The notes below the pieces were generated by a model. That model was given only the letters and a program-made list of their open reading frames with translations, was not told where the DNA came from and searched no databases. The position numbers were made by a program, and so were the translations under genes. From assembly GCA_022447025.1 (NCBI GenBank), contig JAKUUL010000004.1:1-47750 (forward strand): a stretch of 47,750 nucleotides of DNA, given 5' to 3'. The stretch comes from SAR86 cluster bacterium (GTDB lineage Bacteria; Pseudomonadota; Gammaproteobacteria; Magnimaribacterales; Magnimaribacteraceae). Positions 41,728 through 47,750 of the stretch are shown piece by piece (the first letter of the stretch is position 1; each line of letters begins with the position of its first letter).

Positions 41728-43014
41728 ATGAAAAAATTATTTTTACTCTTGTCTTTACTGTATTTTAGTTGCTTTAACCCTTTATTTTCAGCCACAGTCA
41801 TTCATGCTGGTCTTTTAATAAATGGAGAAAGCTCTTTTCCAACTCCAGAAATGAGTATTGTTATCGAGGGCTCTAAAATTCAAGCAATAGAAACTGGGTA
41901 TATTACACCTGATTCTGAGGATGACTTTATAGACCTTAGTGGTTATACAGTACTACCAGGATTAATGGATATGCATGTTCATTTAAGTTCTGAATACAGT
42001 AAAAATTCCTATCAAGAAAAAATAAGTCTAAACGCAGGTGATTATGCAATAAGAGCAGTCTCAAACGCTGAAAAGACTTTAATGGCTGGATTTACCAGTG
42101 TTAGAAATTTAGGTGATAGTGGGGGAGTTTCTATCAGCTTAAGAAACGCAATTAAAAAAGGAATAGTAATTGGACCAAGAATTTTTTCTTCAGGTACTAC
42201 TATTGCCTCATCAGGAGGGCACGGAGATTCTACTAATTCATTAAATCAGTCTTTAACTTCTGATCCTGGACCTGCAGAAGGGGTTGTAAATAGTGTAAAA
42301 GATGCATCTAAAGCAGTTAGGTTTAGATACAAGGAAGGAGCAGACCTAATTAAGATAACAGCTACTGGGGGAGTTTTAAGTAATGCAAAAAATAGTCAGA
42401 ACCCCCAGTTTACTGAAGAGGAAATCACTCAAATAGTTAATATAGCTAAAGACTATGGTTTTAAAGTTGCTGCACATGCACATGGATCTGAAGGTATAAA
42501 AAGAGCTGTAAGGGCTGGAGTTCATTCTATTGAACACGGTACTTTAATGGACGATGAAGGTATGAGGTTGATGAGAGAAAAAGGAACTTACTATGTGCCT
42601 ACAATTATTGCTGGATTATGGGTCGCAGAAAAGGCTAAAGATCCTGATTTTTTTCCTGAACTAGTGAGACCTAAAGCTGCAGAAATCGGACCTCAAATTA
42701 AAGGCACATTTGGAAAGGCTTACCAGGCTGGAGTAAAAATTGCCTACGGTACAGATACAGGTGTTTCAGCACATGGAAATAACGCCACAGAATTTAAACA
42801 TATGGTAGAAGCTGGAATGCCTCCTATGAAAGCCATTCAGTCTGCAACCGTTGAAGCTGCAAAATTATTAGGAGAATATGAGCAGTTAGGCAGTCTAGCG
42901 GAAGGTAAGGTTGCAGATATAATTGCAGTGAACGGAAATCCAGTAGAGGATATAACTATCTTAGAAGAAGTAGATTTCGTAATGAAATCCGGAAGGGTTT
43001 ATAAATCCCCCTAA
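41728..43014 (+). CDS. Exported imidazolonepropionase-like amidohydrolase
   Basis: Metal hydrolase with an N-terminal signal peptide (about residues 1-21, MKKLFLLLSLLYFSCF), so it is exported to the periplasm. The 428-residue product is an amidohydrolase-superfamily barrel: MDMHVHLS with His83 and His85, IKITATGG with the Lys expected to be carboxylated, VAAHAHG and SIEHGT with further metal His, and AYGTDTGV with the catalytic Asp. Wording is closest to the group containing Xaa-Arg/Lys dipeptidases and prolidase-like enzymes; the true substrate is unknown. It converges on mnmA with a 4-base overlap. It stands between purB and mnmA where Pseudomonas, as I recall, has hflD. Confidence 0.85.
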   Translation: MKKLFLLLSLLYFSCFNPLFSATVIHAGLLINGESSFPTPEMSIVIEGSKIQAIETGYITPDSEDDFIDLSGYTVLPGLMDMHVHLSSEYSKNSYQEKISLNAGDYAIRAVSNAEKTLMAGFTSVRNLGDSGGVSISLRNAIKKGIVIGPRIFSSGTTIASSGGHGDSTNSLNQSLTSDPGPAEGVVNSVKDASKAVRFRYKEGADLIKITATGGVLSNAKNSQNPQFTEEEITQIVNIAKDYGFKVAAHAHGSEGIKRAVRAGVHSIEHGTLMDDEGMRLMREKGTYYVPTIIAGLWVAEKAKDPDFFPELVRPKAAEIGPQIKGTFGKAYQAGVKIAYGTDTGVSAHGNNATEFKHMVEAGMPPMKAIQSATVEAAKLLGEYEQLGSLAEGKVADIIAVNGNPVEDITILEEVDFVMKSGRVYKSP

Positions 43015-44090
43015 TTAATGCTATTTATCTCACCTCCACCAAGACAAACATCATCTTTATAAATTACCACTGATTGACCCGGAGTTATTGCTCTTTGCTT
43101 TTCCTTAAATTTTACTTTTAAGGTTTTATCTAGAATTTCAATAAAGCAGTCTTGATCTTCTTGTCTGTATCTAACCTTAGCCTTTCCATTAAATCTTTTC
43201 TCATCTAATTCATTAACTAGCTTTAAGTTTGCAGTTTCTAATTGGGAAGACATCAGAAGGGGATGGTTATTTCCTTGAACCACAACTAAGGTATTCTTCT
43301 CAAGGTTCTTTTTTGCGACATACCAAGGATCATTTTTAGCATGCCTTAAACCTCCTATTCCTAATCCTTGTCGTTGGCCTAGAGTATAGAAAGCAAGACC
43401 TTTGTGTTCTCCTATTTCACTACCATTTTCATCTTCAATTATTCCTGGGTCATGGGGTATGTAGTTGTTCAGAAATTCAGGAAACGGTCTTTCGCCAATA
43501 AAACATATACCTGTACTATCTTTTTTTTCACTTGTAATGAGACCTTCTTTTTTTGCAGTTTTTCTAACTTCAATTTTATTTAAAGTACCTAAAGGAAAAA
43601 TAGACTTTGCTAAAGCTTCTGATCTTACAGAATGAAGAAAGTAACTTTGGTCTTTCCCTTTATCCTTACCTTTTAAGAGAGTTGTTTTTTCTTTATTTTT
43701 TTTGTTCCTTACATAGTGTCCTGTAGCTATAAAGTCATAGCCCGCATCCATGGCGTAATTAAAGAAACTATTAAATTTAATTTCACGATTACACAATATG
43801 TCTGGATTAGGAGTTCTTCCAAATTTTAATTCATTTAGAAAATAATTAAATACTTTCTCCTTGTATTCTTTTGCAAAATTTTCTTCAAATAACTCTATTT
43901 TTAGTTGGTCAGCAACAAAAGCTGCATCTAAAAAGTCTTCTTTAATACTACAATAAGGTGACCCATCATCATCTTCCCAATTTCTCATAAAGAGTGCATC
44001 TACTTGGTAACCACTATTTTTTAGAATTAATCCAGTAACAGATGAATCTACTCCGCCAGATAGTCCTAGTAAAACTTTACCTTTGCTCAT
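43011..44090 (-). CDS. mnmA: tRNA-specific 2-thiouridylase MnmA
   Basis: Adds sulfur to U34 of tRNA-Lys, Glu and Gln, with ATP and a sulfur-relay donor. The 359-residue product has PP-loop GLSGGVDSSV (9-18), Cys100 in PDILCNREIKF (nucleophile-side) and Cys196 in DSTGICFIGERPF (persulfide Cys), TGHYVR, GKDQSYFLHSV, and YTLGQRQGLGIGG, all MnmA family markers. Near E. coli length (368). It is divergent from icd and overlaps the end of the amidohydrolase by 4 bases. Confidence 0.95.
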   Translation of the reverse strand: MSKGKVLLGLSGGVDSSVTGLILKNSGYQVDALFMRNWEDDDGSPYCSIKEDFLDAAFVADQLKIELFEENFAKEYKEKVFNYFLNELKFGRTPNPDILCNREIKFNSFFNYAMDAGYDFIATGHYVRNKKNKEKTTLLKGKDKGKDQSYFLHSVRSEALAKSIFPLGTLNKIEVRKTAKKEGLITSEKKDSTGICFIGERPFPEFLNNYIPHDPGIIEDENGSEIGEHKGLAFYTLGQRQGLGIGGLRHAKNDPWYVAKKNLEKNTLVVVQGNNHPLLMSSQLETANLKLVNELDEKRFNGKAKVRYRQEDQDCFIEILDKTLKVKFKEKQRAITPGQSVVIYKDDVCLGGGEINSIN

Positions 44091-44129
44091 TATTCTTTGT
44101 ATTCGATTAGATTTAAGGCTTATATGCTA

Positions 44130-44135
44130 TATAAT
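44130..44135 (+). promoter_or_regulatory. Putative -10 element of icd
   Basis: A perfect TATAAT (44130-44135) lies 24 bases before the icd ATG at 44159, so the leader would be only about 17 nt with no Shine-Dalgarno. No good -35 is seen at 16-18 bases (TTAGAT at 44107-44112). Confidence 0.4.
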
Positions 44136-44158
44136 TCTGGTCCCGCTCACAAAACTTA

Positions 44159-45427
44159 ATGCTAAATATGGAATTTAAGCACATAGAAATACCAAAAGAA
44201 GGCGAAAAGATTCAATTTGATGCTTCTGGAAATCTTATTATTCCAGATAACCCAATTATTCCCTTTATAGAAGGGGATGGAATAGGATCTGACATAACTC
44301 CAGCTATGATTAAAGTAGTAAATAATGCAGTACTAAAGGCTTATGAAGGTAAAAAGAAGATTTCATGGATGGAAATTTATTGTGGAGAGAAATCAGTAGA
44401 AGTGTATGGTGAAGGTAATTGGCTTCCATCTGAAACTTTATTAGCTTTAGAGACCTATTTGGTTGGAATAAAAGGCCCTTTAACAACTCCTGTAGGAGGC
44501 GGAATAAGATCTTTAAATGTTTCTTTAAGACAAGAACTAGATTTATATGTTTGCCAAAGACCTATTAGATATTTTGAGGGAGTGCCAAGCCCGGTTGTTA
44601 GCCCTGAAAAAACTGACATGGTTATTTTTAGAGAAAATTCTGAAGATATATATGCAGGAATTGAATGGGAAGCAGATTCGGATGAAGCAAAAAAACTTGT
44701 TTCTTTTTTAACAAAAGAGATGGGAGTTACTAAGATAAGGTTCCCTGATAATTGCGGTATTGGAATAAAGCCAGTTTCAAAAGAAGGAACACAGAGATTA
44801 GTAGATAAAGCTATCCAATACGCAATTACAAACGATAAAAGCTCTGTAACTTTTGTTCATAAAGGTAATATTATGAAATTTACTGAAGGATCGTTTAAAG
44901 ATTGGGGTTACCAATTAGCGGCAGAGAAGTATAAAGCAGAGGAACTAGATGGTGGACCTTGGCATAAATTAAAAAACCCTCTTACAGGAAATGACATCAT
45001 AATCAAAGATGTAATAGCTGATGCTTTCTTACAACAAATTCTTACACGCCCAGATGAATACAGTGTTATAGCCACTCTAAATTTGAATGGCGATTACATA
45101 TCAGATGCTTTAGCGGCTGAGGTAGGTGGTATAGGTATAGCGCCTGGCGCTAACCTTGGAGACAAAGTAGCTTTATTTGAAGCTACTCATGGAACTGCTC
45201 CAAAATATACTGGCTTAGATAAAGTAAACCCAGGATCTTTAATATTATCTGCAGAAATGATGCTTAGATATATGGGTTGGGTTGATGCAGCAGATCTAAT
45301 AATTAAAGGACTTGCAGAAACTATAAAAAATAAGACGGTAACCTACGACTTTGAACGTCTGATGAGTGGAGCTAGCTTAGTTAAATGTTCTGAGTTTGGA
45401 GAGGCAATTGTTGATAATATGGACTAA
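44159..45427 (+). CDS. icd: Isocitrate dehydrogenase (NADP+, E. coli-type)
   Basis: Oxidative decarboxylation of isocitrate to 2-oxoglutarate. The 422-residue product is close to E. coli Icd (416): [53 protein letters not shown] (containing the Ser phosphorylated by AceK in E. coli), [32 protein letters not shown] and [10 protein letters not shown] second in-frame ATG at 44168 would fit the E. coli N-terminus equally well. Its last base is shared with the clpS ATG (TAATG). It competes with isocitrate lyase for isocitrate; no aceK is present in the window. Confidence 0.95.
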   Translation: MLNMEFKHIEIPKEGEKIQFDASGNLIIPDNPIIPFIEGDGIGSDITPAMIKVVNNAVLKAYEGKKKISWMEIYCGEKSVEVYGEGNWLPSETLLALETYLVGIKGPLTTPVGGGIRSLNVSLRQELDLYVCQRPIRYFEGVPSPVVSPEKTDMVIFRENSEDIYAGIEWEADSDEAKKLVSFLTKEMGVTKIRFPDNCGIGIKPVSKEGTQRLVDKAIQYAITNDKSSVTFVHKGNIMKFTEGSFKDWGYQLAAEKYKAEELDGGPWHKLKNPLTGNDIIIKDVIADAFLQQILTRPDEYSVIATLNLNGDYISDALAAEVGGIGIAPGANLGDKVALFEATHGTAPKYTGLDKVNPGSLILSAEMMLRYMGWVDAADLIIKGLAETIKNKTVTYDFERLMSGASLVKCSEFGEAIVDNMD

Positions 45428-45801
45428 TGTTCATAGACAATACTAGATCTGAGTTAATACTAGGGCCTGATGAAGATCAAGAAGATCAAGAAGATCAAGG
45501 AACTTCAGTTGCAGTCGCAACAATAGAACCAAAACTAAAGAAACCCCCTTTATACAGAGTAGTTATCTTTAACGATGATTACACCCCTATGGAATTCGTA
45601 GTTTACGTGTTACAAACTTTTTTTGGGATTGATAGAGACAAAGCTACACAAATTATGTTAGCAATACATACCCATGGGAAGGGTGTTTGCGGTATATTTA
45701 CAAAAGAAGTTGCTGAAACTAAGTCTGCACAAGTTAATAACTTTGCTAGAGAGAATGAGCATCCTTTAATAAGTGAAATAGAACCAGTAGATGAAGAGTA
45801 A
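45427..45801 (+). CDS. clpS: ATP-dependent Clp protease adaptor ClpS
   Basis: N-end-rule adaptor that delivers substrates to ClpA. The 124-residue product has a 36-residue acidic, low-complexity N-terminal arm with three EDQ units, then the conserved ClpS core: [43 protein letters not shown] and [18 protein letters not shown], including the Asn-Asp and His residues of the N-degron pocket. It is longer than E. coli ClpS (106) because of the arm. It overlaps both icd and clpA by one base (TAATG), so all three are translationally coupled. Confidence 0.95.
   Translation: MFIDNTRSELILGPDEDQEDQEDQGTSVAVATIEPKLKKPPLYRVVIFNDDYTPMEFVVYVLQTFFGIDRDKATQIMLAIHTHGKGVCGIFTKEVAETKSAQVNNFARENEHPLISEIEPVDEE
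45472..45498 (+). repeat. Three perfect 9-bp tandem repeats (GAAGATCAA) in clpS
   Basis: GAAGATCAA occurs three times head to tail at 45472-45480, 45481-45489 and 45490-45498, in frame, encoding Glu-Asp-Gln x3 in the ClpS N-terminal arm. Copy-number changes would add or remove three residues without a frameshift. Confidence 0.9.
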
Positions 45802-47750
45802 TGTTAGATAGCGAATTAGAAAAAAATCTGAATGAAGCATTTAAATTAGCTCATAGAAAGAAACATGAGTTTGTAACTGTTGAGCACTTATTCTTATCTA
45901 TCTTAGGTAACAATGATGCCATAGAAGTACTAAATTACTGTGGAGCTGATATAGAGGCTCTTCAGAAAAATCTAGAATCTTATATTAAAGAAACAACCCC
46001 ATTGATCTCAGAAGAAGAGGAACAAGAAATCCAGCCAACTTTAGGATTTCAACGAGTTCTTCAAAGAGCAGTTTTTCATGTTCAGTCTTCTGGTAAAAAA
46101 GAAGTAAATGGAGCAAATTTGTTAGTAGCTATATTTAGTGAAAAAGAGTCACACAGTGTTTATTTACTACAGCAAGAAGGAATTACAAGATTAGATATAG
46201 TTTCTTTTATGAGTCATGGAAAGAATGATGAAGAATTAGAAGAAGAGGCTCTGACAGCTAATAAAGATGAAAAGATAAAGGACAGTTCAGCTCTAGAAGC
46301 ATTTACTTTAAATCTAAACAGAGAAGCTTCAGAAGGAAGAATTGACCCCCTTATTGGAAGAAAAGCTGAAGTAGAAAGGGTCATTCAAGTCTTAGCTAGA
46401 AGAAGTAAAAATAATCCTCTGCTTGTTGGTGAGTCAGGTGTTGGTAAGACAGCTATAGCAGAAGGCATAGCTAAATTAATAGTAGAAAATAAAGTCCCTG
46501 AATTAGTTCAAGAAAGCACGATCTACTCTTTAGATATGGGAGCACTTTTAGCTGGAACGAAATATAGAGGTGATTTTGAAAAAAGGCTTAAGCAAGTATT
46601 AAAAGAATTAGAAGAAAACAGTAATTCAATTTTATTTATTGATGAAATTCATACCATTATAGGAGCAGGGGCCACTTCTGGAGGGGTAATGGATGCATCT
46701 AACTTATTAAAACCAGCTTTAGCTAAAAATGGACTTAGATTTATTGGATCAACCACTTATAAAGAATTTAGAGGAATATTTGAGAAAGACAGGGCTCTTT
46801 CAAGAAGATTTCAAAAAGTAGAAGTTATGGAACCTTCGGTTGATGAAACTATAAAGATTCTTAAAGGTTTAAAAAGTAGATTTGAAGACCATCACAATAT
46901 TAAATACACAGAAAATTCTTTAAAGGCAGCAGCTGAGCTTTCTTCTAGATATATAAATGATAGATATTTACCTGATAAAGCTATTGATGTTGTAGATGAA
47001 GCAGGTGCAAGGCAGCGACTCTTACCTAAGTCTAAAAGAAAAAAAACTATATCTGAAATAGATGTAGAAAAAATAGTAGCATCAATTGCTAGGGTGCCTG
47101 AAAAAACTGTGTCTTCTTCAGACAAGGTATCTTTAGAGAAACTAGAAGAAAATTTTAAAAGAGTAATTTTTGGTCAGGATCAAGCTATAAGTAGTTTATC
47201 AGCTTCAATTAAGCTATCTAGAGCAGGCCTGGGTTTAGTTGAAAAACCTGTAGGCTCTTTTCTTTTTTCAGGTCCAACTGGAGTTGGGAAAACTGAAGTA
47301 TCAAAGCAACTAGCCTTAATTATGGGAATTGAGTTTATTAGATTTGATATGTCTGAATACATGGAAAGGCATACTGTTTCTAGATTAATAGGAGCTCCAC
47401 CTGGATATGTTGGTTATGACCAGGGTGGTCAATTAACAGAATCTGTAACAAAGCATCCTCATTCAGTAATTTTGCTTGATGAGATAGAAAAAGCGCATCC
47501 TGAAGTATTCAACATACTTCTACAGGTTATGGATCATGGTACTTTAACTGACAATAATGGGCGTAAAGCTGATTTTAGAAATGTAGTGTTGATCATGACT
47601 ACAAATGCAGGTGCTCAAGATATGAGTAGGGCATCTATGGGATTTAATACCCAAGACCATACTAGTGACGGAGCTGAGATCATTAAAAAAACCTTTTCTC
47701 CAGAATTTAGAAATAGATTAGATGCAATTATTAATTTCAATCCTTTAGAT
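45801..47750 (+). CDS. clpA: ATP-dependent Clp protease ATPase subunit ClpA, 3' end off window
   Basis: Unfoldase that feeds ClpP. The 650 codons in the window run off the right edge, so about 100 residues are lacking relative to E. coli (758). The N-terminal double-repeat Clp-N domain starts [18 protein letters not shown] with [11 protein letters not shown]. The first AAA+ domain has GESGVGKT (210-217) and [13 protein letters not shown]; the second has GPTGVGKT (491-498) and an [13 protein letters not shown] sensor segment at the edge. It starts in the clpS stop codon (TAATG). Confidence 0.95.
   Translation, partial: MLDSELEKNLNEAFKLAHRKKHEFVTVEHLFLSILGNNDAIEVLNYCGADIEALQKNLESYIKETTPLISEEEEQEIQPTLGFQRVLQRAVFHVQSSGKKEVNGANLLVAIFSEKESHSVYLLQQEGITRLDIVSFMSHGKNDEELEEEALTANKDEKIKDSSALEAFTLNLNREASEGRIDPLIGRKAEVERVIQVLARRSKNNPLLVGESGVGKTAIAEGIAKLIVENKVPELVQESTIYSLDMGALLAGTKYRGDFEKRLKQVLKELEENSNSILFIDEIHTIIGAGATSGGVMDASNLLKPALAKNGLRFIGSTTYKEFRGIFEKDRALSRRFQKVEVMEPSVDETIKILKGLKSRFEDHHNIKYTENSLKAAAELSSRYINDRYLPDKAIDVVDEAGARQRLLPKSKRKKTISEIDVEKIVASIARVPEKTVSSSDKVSLEKLEENFKRVIFGQDQAISSLSASIKLSRAGLGLVEKPVGSFLFSGPTGVGKTEVSKQLALIMGIEFIRFDMSEYMERHTVSRLIGAPPGYVGYDQGGQLTESVTKHPHSVILLDEIEKAHPEVFNILLQVMDHGTLTDNNGRKADFRNVVLIMTTNAGAQDMSRASMGFNTQDHTSDGAEIIKKTFSPEFRNRLDAIINFNPLD

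Noticed and set aside
45472-45498. Tandem 9-bp repeats as a CRISPR or iteron array
   Set aside because: Only three units, no spacers, in frame within clpS; it encodes an acidic low-complexity arm.

Overview
This 47.75 kb window is a compact, AT-rich bacterial chromosome segment. It has almost no intergenic DNA, many 1-8 nt gene overlaps, several TTG/GTG starts, and no IS, phage, tRNA, rRNA or CRISPR features. Gene content points to a marine gammaproteobacterium: E. coli/Pseudomonas-type LPS and lipoprotein-export genes, a Na+-translocating NADH:quinone reductase, an NADP-type isocitrate dehydrogenase beside clpS-clpA, and a Pseudomonas-type long isocitrate lyase. Low G+C, tight packing and no recognisable transcription regulator suggest a streamlined oceanic lineage such as SAR86; that placement is inference.

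Layout. 1-322 (-): start of a 2'-5' RNA ligase-like gene running off the left edge. 411-12993 (+): a long co-directional run with trpS, an MFS exporter, an SDR, a coniferyl-aldehyde-type dehydrogenase, then an envelope cluster (lolC/E-type, lolD, a natural msbA-lpxK fusion, a Trm112-like gene, kdsB, murB), a RhtB/LysE exporter and a DUF1285 gene. 12994-13327: the only sizeable gap; its minus strand carries what looks like an autonomous small RNA (promoter, helices, strong intrinsic terminator). 13328-16729: ETF-quinone oxidoreductase (-) divergent from etfBA (+). 16724-21437 (-): metH-trmA. 21504-23534 (+): nfuA and exonuclease I. 23541-27469 (-): mfd-csiV. 27548-31353 (+): a paired acyl-CoA dehydrogenase operon and an N-terminally extended GAPDH. 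31446-38541 (+): nqrABCDEF-apbE-nqrM, a complete Na+-NQR locus with flavinylation and iron-delivery factors. 38558-41647 (-): aceA and purB. 41728-43014 (+): secreted amidohydrolase. 43011-44090 (-): mnmA. 44159-47750 (+): icd-clpS-clpA, with clpA cut by the right edge.

How it fits together. Electrons from the two acyl-CoA dehydrogenases pass to EtfAB and then through ETF-QO to quinone, while Na+-NQR feeds NADH electrons to the same pool and pumps Na+. Isocitrate lyase and isocitrate dehydrogenase form the glyoxylate/TCA branch point needed to grow on the acetyl-CoA released. The envelope cluster makes CMP-KDO, phosphorylates and flips lipid A, releases lipoproteins to LolA and makes UDP-MurNAc. 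Blocks resemble the P. aeruginosa gene order as I remember it (csiV-mfd-gap-nqr; lolCD...lpxK-ycaR-kdsB-murB; aceA-purB-mnmA-icd-clpS-clpA), with several members missing.

Most of the window is conserved housekeeping sequence. Points most worth a second look: the minus-strand RNA candidate at 13012-13260, the MsbA-LpxK fusion, an Mfd lacking domain D3, a non-consensus flavinylation site in NqrB, the acyl-CoA dehydrogenase pair with complementary active sites, and an SDR whose catalytic Tyr position is Trp.
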